Origin: Tubulanus polymorphus
Lineage: Eukaryota > Nemertea > Palaeonemertea > Tubulaniformes > Tubulanidae
Reading direction: 5' to 3'
DNA: 60,000 nucleotides
NCBI RefSeq assembly: GCF_964204645.1
Contig: NC_134030.1
Span: forward strand, 14,972,447-15,032,446
The notes beneath the pieces are model-generated. The model saw nothing but the letters and a program-made list of their open reading frames with translations, had not been told where the DNA came from and did not search any database. Of this stretch, positions 31,411 to 43,625 are shown one piece after another (positions within the stretch are counted from its first letter, which is position 1; the number at the start of each line of letters is the position of its first letter). The position numbers and the translations under genes were made by a program.

Positions 31411-33631
31411 CACAAAATAATGTACACGCTAATCCAGCACGACTGCAACTACACCTCTGTGTTTTACAAGGCACATTGGCCGAACAAGAGCATTTGATTA
31501 ATTTGAGCAACTCTTGCGGAGCTAAAGAAGTGCGATTTTAGCGATTAGCGATTTTCGTTCCCGAATCCATCCAAATTCGGTTGGATCTAATTCAGGAGGG
31601 TTTGGTAGGAGCGCATGCCTCCAAACTGTAGCCTGGAAATGTGCGCGTGCTACATTTGCTTCGAAAGCTTCATTTGTAGGTGGCAAAGAAGCTAACTTTG
31701 GCGCTGAAGCCACACTCTGCCCTACTTTGCTTGACCATCCTTTTTATCTTGCTTCTGTCATCGATTCATAATTGGACTGTCCATAACATTCTAGAACGAA
31801 TGGTATCGCCTGTGCTACTACCTCAGATAAGCTACTAGTACTACCTAACTTGGACAAGGAGCACAAACCACTTCTGAGTACTTATAGCATTACACCTTTG
31901 CCAATTCCGAAGTACGGTGCAACGGTATCACAACCACTGAGACAATGAGCTGCCAACAGATCAGGAATAATGGGGCAGTGCTTTTCGATTGTCGCATTTA
32001 TGTCAATGACTGCCCGTCCATGTATTGGGGAGACCATGAAAACACAGCCAGATATGTCACCAGAGAAATGGAAATGCAACAACATCACAAATATATCCGT
32101 GTCATCCGCGATAACAATCGATGTAGCAGCATTCACTGTTGATACTTGTTGCACAATAAGTGTATCTCCTTCCTCCTGAGTTGTAGTCATATCATTCCGC
32201 CGAATAACTGTTCCAGAGTTAATGTGGACTGGTGTCAGATCACTAGCTGTAACTATGAGATTGTTCCCATTGAATTCTCCAGAATGGGCGGCAAGATGTG
32301 CAGATATCATGTTGATCAATTGCAATTTGTTGGCTGAGACAGTGAGCATTACTTTCTGTGGTGGAAGTTTTGTAGTGGGAATCAATGTGTAAACTCGACT
32401 TGCACCTTGTTCTCTGCCATGACGTGTGGACTCCTTGATGCTACCATCTTGGTATCTGTCAAATACAAGGTATATATTGCTAGTTTTCAGTTTACTGTGG
32501 ATGTAAGAACGGAACCGATCTAGGAAGTCTTGTACATTTCCATTGGGCCAAGGTATCACCCATAGTACTGCACAACCATCGAGGAAGGTGGCATCGATCT
32601 CACTGTCTGCGATCCTACTTGAAATCTCAACTTTGGGTGAGTTCTTCAAATTAGATTTTGTCTTTGGTTCACGCATGTGGCCAGATGCTTCGAACATCGA
32701 CGCTGGGTATGGTGCTAACTCGTGAGCTAAGATGCTGTTGATGTCAAGGTCACGCGAGCTATACTGCAAGCCCATAGCCCTGGCATAAATCATTTCAGGG
32801 TCGTACACCTTCACTTCACCGACTTTGATGTGTTTCCGCGAGACTGACATCGTGATCACAGCCCTTGGAATAGTCTCATGAAAGCTACCAGGCCAACTCT
32901 TTTCAAAAGACTGCATTTGTGACTTGCCTAGTGAAACTGCATTGTCGACATTTAATGTTGGATGACTGACCAACTTCCCTGATTCGATGTTGACTATACC
33001 ATCTGATGAGTGTAGATCGGGCTTTAAAGGGTCTTTACATAGCTCCAGCTTTTCCCGAAGTAACATTCTGTGATCAACATCAGTCTTTATTCTTGACTTC
33101 ATTTCCTCTTTGGCAGTTCATCATACTCTCTCATCTGGTTCAACTGGTGAATAATCGCATTGCATGTATGTAAACTGTATGCCCATGTTTTGAGCGTATT
33201 CGGCTTGAGTGTGATTCCGATTATTCCATTACGACCGTGACCATACCGCATAAATGTGGTCTCAATGGCCATATCACTCCAGATACCATTGAACAGTCCA
33301 TCTTTGTGGTGCATTGTGTGCTGTGCCTTCATGGAATACTCCCGTACGTCAGCTGGCATCGACTCCATTGAGCGCAAGTAATAGAGCGCATACCTGGCAT
33401 AGTGAACATGGTTTGCTGCAAAGAACATGGGTACCATCTCCTTAACAACTACAAGATGGAGCGGCCAATCGGCTTCGTGTTCAGCTCGTATGTATTTCAT
33501 TATAAGGAAGACTGGCCTAATAAGACAGTCAACCCAGAGTTTGGCCGTTCTGCTCTTTGAAGAAATGTCATCAAGCACACATTGAAGGTCTGCCATGCCT
33601 GTAAGTTCCTGTGATTCAAACAATGGTCGCA
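31352..33631 (-). pseudogene. PIN/flap-nuclease-like multicopy gene, 5' end cut by element C
   Basis: Three blocks form one gene read from 33631 down to 31352. The first (33631-33099) has VFLIMKYIRAEHEADWPLHL, ALYYLRSMES and IETTFMRYGHGRNGIIG. The second (33102-31882) has YLVFDRYQDGSIKESTRHGR, VIADDTDIFVMLL and AAHCLSGCDTVAPYFGIGKG. The acidic residues and the GCDT...GIGK box resemble FEN1/PIN-like nucleases. The third (31713-31352) has LPPTNEAF, a WRHAL segment and a cysteine-rich tail ending KKLLDT before a TAA at 31354-31352. The family is, as I recall, repeated in many invertebrate genomes; its function is not known to me. Frameshifts or stops near 33100, 31882 and 31522 break it. The N-terminus stops at 33631, where element C begins. 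Confidence 0.55.
33626..33631. repeat. candidate target-site duplication GTCGCA of element C
   Basis: Six bases directly before the AGTAATAGGGG terminus. Its partner would lie beyond the window. Confidence 0.4.
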
Positions 33632-34041
33632 AGTAATAGGGGTAATGGGCTTTCAAGCCAAAGGTCGAACGGTCGAGCTCATTAAAAAACAAAACATTAA
33701 AAGTAATTTAAAACTATAATATATTTTCATAACCGTGTGCATTTTATATTATAACTAAATATTTATTCTAAGATATCAATAATTTAAATTTAAAAAGCAT
33801 ATTGTATTAAATCAATTGGTCGCTCCACTTCGCTACCGCTCCGCTACACGACCAATTGATTTATTTACAATACACAAATTCATATAATCAAATATACTTT
33901 AATAATAATAATTATTCTATTATTCAACTGAAATACACACGGTTATGAAAATATATTATAGTTTTAAATTACTTTTAATATTTGTTTTTAATGAACTCGA
34001 CCATTCAACCTTTAACCTGAAAGCCCATTACCCCTATTACT
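33632..34041. repeat. terminal palindrome of element C
   Basis: 410 bp that start AGTAATAGGGGTAATGGGC and end with the inverse ATTACCCCTATTACT. Arms of roughly 110 bp (including TTTTCATAACCGTGTG at about 33729 and its complement near 33950) enclose AT-rich sequence. Nested inside is a second, GC-richer hairpin: AAATCAATTGGTCG (33809-33822) and CGACCAATTGATTT (33849-33862). Confidence 0.9.
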
Positions 34042-34246
34042 CTTAAAATAATCATATACATGAATAACATTTAAATTGACAGATTATTCAATATAAAAGT
34101 ATATATTTACAACATTATTTTAATATTCATATTTGTGTGAGTTAGATTTTTAAACATTAAAAGTGTTAGTAAAGTGTGATTGAAATAATGCATGATATAA
34201 ATCATTGAACTTCTAAAATCAATTTAAAAAAAAAATTAGTATTAAA

Positions 34247-37200
34247 ATGGAAGCAAATAAGTACTACTGTCCAACATGTAATATCAATATAGATAAATCC
34301 CAAAAAGCAAGACACAATAAAACTAAAACACATTTAGAGAATAAATTGAAACTAGAATATAAAGATGATATATTAGAAACTAAATTAGATGAATTAAAGA
34401 ATGAAAAAGAAACATATAAATGTGATACATGTAATCAATCATTCAGTGATAAAAGATATTATAAAGAACATTTAAAATCTAAAAGTCATATTATAAATAA
34501 GAATAATGATATTTTAGGTGAAGATTATTTCACTTAAGATAATGATAAGAAACAGAAGACAATTAAAAGCATAAAAAATAAATTAAACAATAAAAGACCA
34601 TATATGGAAGATGTAAGAAAATATATTAATTTATTGGATAATAAAAAAGATATAGAGATAACCGAAGCATTTAAAAGTGATATTGGTCCAGCAGCTATCG
34701 AGTTTAAATTTCATAAAGGAAAAACATTAGAAGAAAATAAAAAACATTTAGAAAATATAAAAGAAATAATAAAAATAATAACTGATGTTGAATATCCTAA
34801 AATAAGTATTTCATCAAAAGTTAAATTCATAAAATCTGAAGATAAACCAATATATAATATAAATTCTCATTCACAACATATTATATCTAAACAACATATA
34901 GATAATAAATTAGATAAATGTTATAATGAAGTAAAAACTAAAATAGAAGAGAAATATTTTGAAGGATCTGGTTTAATATTTGATGAAATAATATTTATGA
35001 TTTTACATGTTTATAACACAAAATATAATAAGTTAACTAAATCGAAACCAATTGATGAAAATAATTTATCATATTATAAAGACCCAGATATTGAAGCATC
35101 GAGTTATATTAAACTACCATTTAAAACTAATGCTGTTATAAATGTACAAAATGAAGATGATAAATGTTTTCTATGGGCTATAATAAGTTGTTTACACCCA
35201 GTTGAAGATTATAAACAACATAGTTTTAGATTAACTCATTATAAACCATTTGAAAATAATTATAAGATAGATAAGTATCCTGTTATAATTAAAAACATCC
35301 CAAAATAGAAAGAGATAATAATTTAAGAATGAATGTATTTGATTTAATCAAATTACCAAATACAAAAGGTAACAATATAAAACATTATACATTAGAACCT
35401 TTATATCTATCAAAAGATTATGATTCAAACGATGTTATAGATATACTATATTATGAGAATCATTATATGTGGATTAAACAAATCGATTTATTTTTTAAAT
35501 CAGAAAGTGATCACCATAAAATATATCTTTGTAGAAAATGTTTACATAGATTCAGTAATGAAAGTACATTATCAAATCATAAAGAATTATGTGAAAATCA
35601 TGATTATTGTAAATTAGTTTTACCAAATGAAAAGGATAAAATATTAGAATTAAAAAAATATGATTACAAAAATAAAGTACCATTTGTAATATATGGAGAT
35701 TTTGAATCATTAAATAAAGAACTAACTGATCAAGATAGAAAAGAAATATATTATAAGAGAAAGAAATTAAATTCTAATGAAAATGATTATTCTGAAGAAC
35801 CACCAAAAACAAATACTATTAAAAAGATTCATCAATCAGCTGCAGCTTTCGGGTTATATATTAAATCTGATTATCCAGAACTAATTGAAAGTGAATATTG
35901 TCATTATAGAAATGAAAATGTTATCAATCATTTTTGTGACTTATTAATTGAATATGAAATAAGATTTAGTAAATTATTGAATACAAATATAGAAATTATA
36001 ATGACAGAAGAAGATAAAGAAGAATTTGCGTTTGCAGATAAATGTTATTATTGTGAAAAGATATTTAATTTTAAAGATAAAAAGTAAGAGACCATGATCA
36101 TTTGAACGGAAAGTTTAGAGGCGCTGCACATGAGAATTGTAACTTACAAGCTAAGAAAATTAATTTTGTACCAGTTATATTTCATAATCTATCAGGATAT
36201 GATGCACATTTATTCATCAAACAGTTATGCCATAAAATAGAAGAAATTAATAATGAAATAGAAAGATGAAATTCAAATAGATCAAAAGATAAAATTCCAA
36301 CTTATAAATTTAGAATGTTAGCTAAAACATCTGAGAATTATATATCATTCCAATTTGGTTGCCTAAGATTTATAGATTCATATAGATTTTTAAATAGATC
36401 ATTAGATAACTTATCAAAATCATTAGTTGATGAAGAATTAAAAATATTAAAACAACACTATCCAAATAATGATGATTTTCAATTAATGAGATATAAAGGA
36501 GCAATTCCATATTCATTTTATAAATCACATGATGATTTCAATATAACTGAATTATTAAAAGAACAATTTTATGATGAATTAAAAAATGAATATGTTAAAG
36601 ATGAAGTATATAATAGAACATTGAATATTTGGAATCATTTCAAAATAGAAAATCATGGGCAATTAGTAGATTTATATTTAAAATCAGATGTATTATTATT
36701 ATCGGATATATTCGAAAGGTTTAGAGATGTAAACCTAAAATATTTCAATATTGATCCATGTCATTGTTATTCATCACCAGGTTTAACATGGGATTGTGGA
36801 TTAAAATTTACAGATATAAAAATGGATTTGTTAACAAATATAGATCAATTACTATTATTTGAAAAATCTATAAGAGGAGGAGTTTCAGGTGTATTAGGTG
36901 ATAGATATTTCAATGTAAATGATAACCCTGGATATAAGTTATTATATATAGATGCAAATAATTTGTATGGTTGGGCAATGATGGAACCACAACCTTATGG
37001 AGTATTTGAATTAACTGAAGTTTTACAGAATGAAAATAATGATAAATTTGATTGGAAGAAAAGAATTCTAGATATTGCAGATGATTCAGATACTGGTTAC
37101 TTCTTTGTTGTAGATTTAGAATATCCTGAAGATAAAAAATTTAAATCTAGAAATCTAGCATACTGTCCCGAACATAAAACCGTTACTCATGAAGAATTAT

Positions 37201-38282
37201 CAAATTATCAAAAAAGAATTAAACCTGAAAATCATATTCATACAGAAAAGTTAATGGTAACTCAAGAAGATAAATATAATTATGTAGTACATTATAGAAT
37301 GTTAAAGTTTTATTTGAATCAAGGAATGGTTTTAAAAAAAGTACATAGCTATATTTCATTCAGTCAATCTAAGTGGTTAGAAAAATATATAGATTTTAAC
37401 ACCAAACAGAGAACTGAAGCTAAAACTGATTTCGAGAAAGATTTCTTCGAGTTAATGAATAATGCATTCTATGGTAAGACTTGTGAAAATATTAGAAATA
37501 GAAATGATATTGAGTTAGTTAGTAATGGTAAAAGATTTAGACATTTACAAACATATCCTAAATTTATAGGTAACAGAATATTTGATGAAAATTTAGCCGC
37601 AGTTAAAATGAGAAGAACATCAAAATTTAATAAACCAATCTATGTTGGCGCTTCAGTTTTAGAATTATCAAAATTACTAATGTATGAATTCTATTATAAT
37701 GTATTACAACCACTTTTTGGAGAAAAACATATAGAAATATTATATTTTGATACTGACAGTTACATATTAAAGATAAAAACTGATAACATAACTGATGATT
37801 TAAAAACATTAAAACATCATTTTGATTTCAGTAATTATCCTAAAGATCATGAATTGTTTAGCAATGATAATAAGAAAGTTCCCGGTAAATTCAAAGATGA
37901 ATTAGGTGGTGAAGAAATGATTGGATTCATCGGTATAAGATCTAAAATGTGTTCATATAAAACTAAAGAACATGAAGCTAAAAAGTTAAAAGGAATAACC
38001 AAAAGTGTAGTAGAAAAGAATATTCATTTTTAAGATTACATCAATTGTATATTCAATGAAGAAGTTAGAAAACATAAGATGAGATGTTTAAGATCTGAAG
38101 ATCATGAAATGTTTGTTGAAGAAATTGAAAAGATAAGTCTAAACCCATTTGATGATAAAAGCTATATTTTAGATGATGGAATTCATACAGTTGCTTATGG
38201 TTGCAATTTAGATGAATACTTAAAATTTAAAAGAGAAGAAACAAAAGAGAACGAGATAATGAAAAGAATTTTAACGTGTTAA
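34247..38282 (+). pseudogene. copy 1: C2H2 zinc-finger/family B DNA polymerase (protein-primed type)
   Basis: The intact form would be about 1345 residues. The N-terminus has two C2H2 fingers (YYCPTC, YKCDTC). A CRKC...H finger follows, then the exonuclease boxes: YGDFES (about 35690), HNLSGYDAHLF (36182) and YLKSDVLLL (36672). A CYYC...RDHDHLNG...GAAH treble-clef/HNH-like insert lies between the first two. Polymerase boxes follow: LYIDANNLYGWAM (36940), MNNAFYGKTCEN (37455) and LYFDTDSY (37740). This set marks the polymerases of Polintons and related viruses. Disruptions: TAA 34535, one missing A near 35303 and another near 36083 relative to copy 2, TGA 36267, TAA 38031. The ATG context is TTAAAATGG, not TAAATG. 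Confidence 0.85.
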
Positions 38283-38311
38283 TCAAATTTTAATAAAAAT
38301 ATGTATTATAA

Positions 38312-38669
38312 ATGGAGAGTAAACAAGCACACAGTGAGAACAACACATTATTTCTAGATAGAATTAAAGATATAACAAATGTAAAATCTGTAGATTATAA
38401 ATTCAAAAAGTTAACAGAATTAACAATTCATAAGAAATATCTAATTACAAATATTGATACAGTTACTAATAACTATGGAGATAAATTAGTTATACACTTA
38501 GAATATGAAGGATTAAAAGGAAATATGAATACATAAATTCAGAACATATTTACCAGATAGATTTCATAGATTATCGAGTGAAGATTTAGAAGAATTATGT
38601 TCTGGAGATTTCTATTTCGTATACAAAGGTAAGAATGAGAAAGAGTACCATGAAATAGATTTCGAATAA
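38312..38669 (+). pseudogene. copy 1 gene 2: small protein following the polymerase
   Basis: About 118 codons in the unbroken form, with no cysteine motif or membrane segment. The middle is ITNIDTVTNNYGDKLVIHLE, a beta-strand-like pattern, and the end reads RTYLPDRFHRL and DFYFVYKGK. A 4-bp insertion near 38530 shifts the frame relative to copy 2 (48945). Genes of this size and ending lie next to polymerases in related invertebrate elements as far as I recall. The start lies in TAAATG (38309-38314). Function unknown; a DNA-binding or processivity role would be a guess. Confidence 0.6.
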
Positions 38670-38686
38670 GAAAATATGTAAAATAA

Positions 38687-39445
38687 ATGGTAGAATTAAA
38701 AGAATACAGAATATTTGTTGATTCAAGAAGGCTTACAAATTATAAATCACATAATTTACTAGTACAATTAGATAGAGAATTCAAGTATCGTGTAGATTTA
38801 AAATTAGTAAATATAAGTTTATGTAATTCTTTTTATAATATATCGGATAAAACTATTGAACATAGAGCTTTTTTAATTTTTAATAAAAATAAAAATGAAT
38901 AGGCCTATATATATTTAAAACCGGGGTTATATAATTTAGATACATTGGCACAAGAAATTAATAGAAAAGCCTGGCACAAGTCAGGTAATAATTCCGGGTT
39001 TAATATTAGATTTTTAAAAAGTGAGAGTAGTGACAAAATAAAGATAAGGTTGTCTAATAGTGAAAAACATGCATTTATGGTAAAAAAACCTATAGCTAAA
39101 CTGTTAGGAATTCTTCCAGATAAATCTGTTACAAATATTGATGCTACACCAAACTTAATACCTTTTACACACTTTTATATCTATTGCAATTTAATCGATC
39201 CTACAAAAACATTCAAAGCAACTAAAGATATAACTTGTAATTCTGGTTTACTAAACATTTTACCATTGAAGAATGTTAAAGAATTTGGAACGCAAATAAA
39301 TTATAATTTAACAGAATGTGATTTCAAACCATGCATTCCTCGTTTTAATAATTTTAGATTAGAAATTAGAAATCATAATGGATACTTAATTGATTTAAAT
39401 AATTTCCCTGTAATTTATGAATTAGTTATAAGATGTAGAGAGTAA
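38687..39445 (+). pseudogene. copy 1 gene 3: putative minor capsid (penton-like) protein
   Basis: 253 codons with one TAG at about 38900, which reads TGG in copy 2. The N-terminus alternates short hydrophobic and polar runs (LVQLDREFKY, LKLVNISLCNSFYN). The middle has LKPGLYNLDTLAQEIN and a LLGIL segment. The end has FYIYCNLIDPTKTF, PCIPRFNNFRLEIRNHNG and FPVIYELVIRC. This all-beta layout, with a last strand after NGYLIDLNN, resembles the single-jelly-roll minor capsid proteins suggested for Polinton-like elements. The call rests on pattern and context only. The start lies in TAAATG (38684-38689). Confidence 0.45.
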
Positions 39446-39462
39446 TTTTTTTCACTATATAA

Positions 39463-39804
39463 ATGAATATAACTGTTGGACCGAGTATATGTTTTGGGTT
39501 TGATTTTAAACATGGAAAAGAAATGAGAATTAAACTAAATGATGTAATTACTGATATAAAAAGTAAATCATGTAACAATGCATCAATGATTAATAAAGAA
39601 AATTATAATATAGAAAAAGTAATTGATTTAATTAAATCACCATTAGAATATTATGAATTAAATGAAGATGGAATTATTGATGATATTAAAAACATATTAA
39701 CAAAAATATATGATAATCATAAAAGTAGTAATGAAATAAATGTTGAATTAATCATAAATAAGTTAACTAAATATTTTGATGATAGTAATTTTTTTGATAA
39801 ATAA
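39463..39804 (+). CDS. copy 1 gene 4: 113-residue protein of unknown function
   Basis: Intact frame. Begins MNITVGPSICFGFDFKHGKE, then is rich in Asp/Asn/Lys and predicted helical, ending FDDSNFFDK. No domain recognised. The start lies in TAAATG (39460-39465) after a T-tract. Its TAA stop (39802-39804) is immediately followed by the ATG of gene 5, so the stop and next start together form TAAATG. The copy-2 version (50088) is cut by a nonsense codon. Confidence 0.65.
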   Translation: MNITVGPSICFGFDFKHGKEMRIKLNDVITDIKSKSCNNASMINKENYNIEKVIDLIKSPLEYYELNEDGIIDDIKNILTKIYDNHKSSNEINVELIINKLTKYFDDSNFFDK

Positions 39805-40026
39805 ATGAGTGATAATGAGTGGGTAATAACTGGATTATATAATGGCGCATTACTATCAGTTGGAACTGTTGGTTATTGAATGGTATTAAAAAAAGTATTC
39901 AAAATGGGAAGTGTTTATGTTGATAGATTTGATATAAATGATATTTTAAAATTAACATTAGCAGTTACTTTATCTAATTTAACTATTGATTATTTGGAAA
40001 AACAAAAATATATTCCTCCCGTATAA
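39805..40026 (+). pseudogene. copy 1 gene 5: 73-residue two-helix membrane protein
   Basis: Reads WVITGLYNGALLSVGTVGY and later ILKLTLAVTLSNLTIDYL, two probable membrane segments. A TGA at about 39877 stands where copy 2 (50430) has TCA (Ser). The small size and hydrophobic profile suggest a virion membrane or holin-like role, which is a guess. Starts directly on the stop of gene 4. Confidence 0.6.
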
Positions 40027-40050
40027 ATGCATAATTATCTTACTAAATAA

Positions 40051-40473
40051 ATGGCTTCTGCAATAATAACTATTATAGGATCGGCAATTGTTAACGCTTT
40101 AGCATTTACTGGTGGTGGTTATTTATTCAAGCATATTGATAAAAACGGTTCATTATCAGAACAAAAAAGACATAACTTAGCGTTAGAAAAATATAATAAA
40201 GCTGCAGAAGAATATAGAGAAAAACGACAAAACTATATGGATTATATTAACAAAGAATTATATGATCAGAAGATTTCACACAGAGATTTGCAATCAGTTG
40301 ATGATGCAATGAGTTTATATAACGCGGTAACCAATAAAGAAAAATTACATCTATACAAACCTAAATTATCAGATTATTATACCCCGAGTAAAGAACAACA
40401 GAAATATGAAATAATATGGATTTTAGGCGGAACTGTTATTGTTATATTTGTTGCTTATAAGTTTACTAATTAG
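40051..40473 (+). CDS. copy 1 gene 6: 140-residue protein with terminal membrane segments
   Basis: Intact in both copies, the best-preserved gene of the set. Residues 1-27 (ITIIGSAIVNALAFTGGGYL) and about 120-138 (IIWILGGTVIVIFVAYKF) are hydrophobic. Between them lies a helical, charged, coiled-coil-like region (LALEKYNKAAEEYREKRQNY). I recall similar proteins (a small N-terminal Ala/Gly-rich helix followed by a charged helix) in Polinton-like elements of cnidarians and fish, but cannot name a function. The start lies in TAAATG (40048-40053). Confidence 0.65.
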   Translation: MASAIITIIGSAIVNALAFTGGGYLFKHIDKNGSLSEQKRHNLALEKYNKAAEEYREKRQNYMDYINKELYDQKISHRDLQSVDDAMSLYNAVTNKEKLHLYKPKLSDYYTPSKEQQKYEIIWILGGTVIVIFVAYKFTN

Positions 40474-40493
40474 TAATTTTTTTTGCTAAATAA

Positions 40494-40919
40494 ATGGAAG
40501 ATAAAGTTGATAATATTGATATTATTCCTCATGTTATAAATAAAACTAAATTAAAAACATATTTAGAAAAACAAATATTAGAATTTGAAAGATAAAAAAA
40601 GAAAAAATATTTAAAAAGTAAAATTATATATCATTTGATTATAAGTGGTTCGGTTACAATTAGTTCTGTAATAACATTTCTAGCAATATTCAGTCCATTA
40701 ACACCTTTAGCTATATCAATTGGCGTATTAGGATTAAGTTCCAGTGTGTTAACTGGTATAAGTTCAAAATTAAATATAAAAAGTAATAAAGAAAAAATTA
40801 AAACTAATATAAAAGAAATTAATAAATAAAAGAATACACTAGATTATATAATAAGTTTAAATGGTCATATAACAGTTGAAGAACAAGATAAATTATTAAA
40901 AGAATGAGTTAATTATTAA
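40494..40919 (+). pseudogene. copy 1 gene 7: small membrane protein, three in-frame stops
   Basis: About 141 codons in one frame, interrupted by TAA 40593, TAA 40827 and TGA 40905. Copy 2 has TTA (Leu) at the last two. The central part has two hydrophobic stretches (ISSVITFLAIFSPLTPLAI and VLGLSSSVLTGI) followed by a lysine-rich helix. The start lies in TAAATG (40491-40496) preceded by eight T bases. No recognised domain. Confidence 0.55.
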
Positions 40920-40935
40920 TTTTTTAATTATATAA

Positions 40936-42242
40936 ATGGGGTTTCCAAAAGCTTTCCAATATAATAAATCAATTAAATATAATATTCCTGCAATAGATTT
41001 TAAGAAAAATATTACATATAGAAATGTAGTTTCAAATTCATTAACTAATTTAGAAATTTATGTTACTGAATCACAGTTTTTTATTTCTAAAATGGAAAAT
41101 ATATTTAATACATTGAAGTTACTTTTACTCGAGATGAATACCATATATATAAAGTAAAATCTTATATGAAATATTGGCAGAATCAATTAAATTTTGCTGT
41201 TTATTGTGCAACAACAGGATGTGGAATAAGTTGGAATGATCATTTAAATAACTTAGATAAAAATTGGAAGTATTCTGATTTAAAATTAAGTCGCACAATA
41301 TTTTATTTAGATTTCACACATATTTTCAAATCAGAATAATATTAAATGAATTAGAATATCCTTAACCCGGGTCTAAATATTTTAAAGAATTGGATAATAA
41401 TATTAATCTATCTAAGTTTTATAAAATATGTAATGAATTTAATATAAATATTAATTCCGATTTCAGAGCGCATGGTAAATTGCAAGGTGTTGTTGAAGAG
41501 TATGAAATAAAAAGAATTGATTATATGCATAGAATTGGAGCTTATCATAATTATAAAATTGATAATAATAATGGTTGGGTTAATTTCATTTTAGAAAATG
41601 GTGAAGGTTTTACAAAATCAGGTATACAAAGAATAAATCGATCAATTAGAACTTATTTGATATGTATTTTAGGTGCGCAAGTTGAAACAAAATCCCCAAT
41701 AATTGGAAATGATAACACTTCATTCGATGCGCAGAAACAATTCAAAGTATTATTTGAAGATTCAATTCATAATGATAAAAATAGATCGATTCCAGAAAAA
41801 CATTGTAAGATATCAAAATTATTTAGATAAATCACATATTATATTAAATTATTGTATAGGCCCTAATCTATTTATTATTTCTAATGATTTAGTATTAAAG
41901 ATGGGAAATATAATTGGTTATAATAATCTAATTAAAACTGCAACGATAAATAATTCATTTGGATTGAATGATATAAATAAAAACATTATTACTGCTCCAA
42001 AATTAATGGAAGGTGAAAAAAATAAAAAACATATTCAATCAACAGAAACTAAAACTAAGAATATTAAATTAAATAATGATTCTAAAATAAAAGATTACAA
42101 TACATCAGAAAATATAAAAACTGATAATATTCAACATGATATAATTAAACTAAATGATGATAATAAATCCCATGAAAATACTAAATTAGCTTTAACTTGT
42201 ATAGGAATTGTTATAGGGGGAATATTATATTTTAAATTTTAA
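40936..42242 (+). pseudogene. copy 1 gene 8: about 440-residue protein with C-terminal membrane anchor
   Basis: Opens MGFPKAFQYNKSIKYNIPAI. Later blocks are MKYWQNQLNFAVYCATTGCG, NGWVNFILENGEGFT, INRSIRTYLICILGAQVET, DAQKQFKVLFEDSIHND and MGNIIGYNNLIKTATI. It ends with a Lys/Asn-rich linker and a last transmembrane helix, ALTCIGIVIGGILYF. At least two frameshifts break copy 1. I recall relatives in cnidarian and fish virus-like elements but no assigned function. A structural, membrane-tethered virion protein is plausible. The start lies in TAAATG (40933-40938). The N-terminal third and the middle differ strongly from copy 2. Confidence 0.55.
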
Positions 42243-42257
42243 TTTTTTATTATGTAA

Positions 42258-43622
42258 ATGGCAGAAGGTGGAGAAGATATTCCATTGGATGGCATGGGAA
42301 CTAATAATGAAGGATATATTGATGATGATTATAATGATGCAGGTGCTAATCTTAATGAAACTAATATTAATGATGGTAATGAATCAGCATATAATTCTAA
42401 TTTAGCAGATAGTGGTTCTAAAGGCCCATCAACAGATGAATTTGATAGAAGAACTAGATCGAGAATAAATCCTGAAAATGATAGAGGTGCTAGATATTTA
42501 GTAAGAGAATTAAAATCATTAGATGGTGAATATTATTATCATTTGAAAGATGATTATTATATTGATATCTCTTTTAAAAAACAAAACAAAATGTTAGCAG
42601 AATCAACTTTGCCTAAGTTAGACCTATCTAGAATTAAAAGAATAAGAAATAGTAATGAAATAGACGATGTAACACAAGAAGAAATTATTAAAAATGAAAG
42701 AGTATTTAAACAAAGAATTAATGAATTTTTTGAAACAATCGATAATAATTTAGAAACAGAAACAACTTCTGAAAACTAGTAAACCTAATTCAAAAGGAGT
42801 TCCAATTGAAAAACTTTTACCGAATGGATTACTTGATGCAACATATCAACAATTAGAAGATTTAAATAATATACTTTCTGATAAAGCAATAAGAGAAATT
42901 ATTAGTATAAGAAATGAAGCTGATAAAATTGCGCATGATAAAAGTATAAGAGATTTAAAAATTAGAACTTTAGAAAAAGAATTAACTGATAAAAATAAAG
43001 AAATAGAACAATTAAAATTAGATAGAGATAATAAAGTTATTGAAGAAATCGAATTTAAAAAAAGAAATGCGTATTTAGAAAAAGAAATAGATGATTTAGA
43101 ATATAAAATAGAATTACAAAAAGAAGAAATTAAATTATTGTTAAAATCATATGATTATAATATAAATAGATTAAAAGTTATTTTTAAAGATTTGTTGATT
43201 AAACCAGATTCTAAAATATCATTGAAAGATAGAATAAAATTATTAGTAAAATTATTAAGTTAGAAGGAATAACAATTCTTTCAATTCTAACAGCTGTAAC
43301 TATGTTATTTACATTAATTGGTTTAGCAATATCAAATGCTTTGAAATCTACTCCTACTCCAAATAAACCAGATAAACTCCCAGATGATAATTCTATACAA
43401 GATAAAGTTAAAGATGGTTTAAAGAAATTAGCAAAATATTTATGGGAACTATCTAAAAAATCTGCTGCAGCTTTACCCGGAGTTATTGCGTCAATTGTTG
43501 GTTTTATATTGAAATCTGCTGGGAATATTCTTAACTTTGCTGCTGAACATATTATTTTATTTTTAATTACAGTTGTAAGTGCAATTAATTTTGGGTTAGT
43601 AAACATGATAAAAAATAAATAA
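42258..43622 (+). pseudogene. copy 1 gene 9: coiled-coil protein with C-terminal hydrophobic region
   Basis: About 455 codons in three parts. An acidic N-terminus (42258-42779) has LPKLDLSRIKRIRN near its end. After a TAG (42777-42779) there is a long coiled coil (about 42830-43240, heptads such as IRDLKIRTLEKELTDKNKEI). After a frameshift near 43263 comes a C-terminal region (43302-43622) with two or three membrane-like stretches (VTMLFTLIGLAISNAL, LPGVIASIVGFIL, IILFLITVVSAINF). Spike, fibre or membrane-remodelling roles would fit, but this is inference. The start lies in TAAATG (42255-42260). Confidence 0.55.
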
Positions 43623-43625
43623 TTA

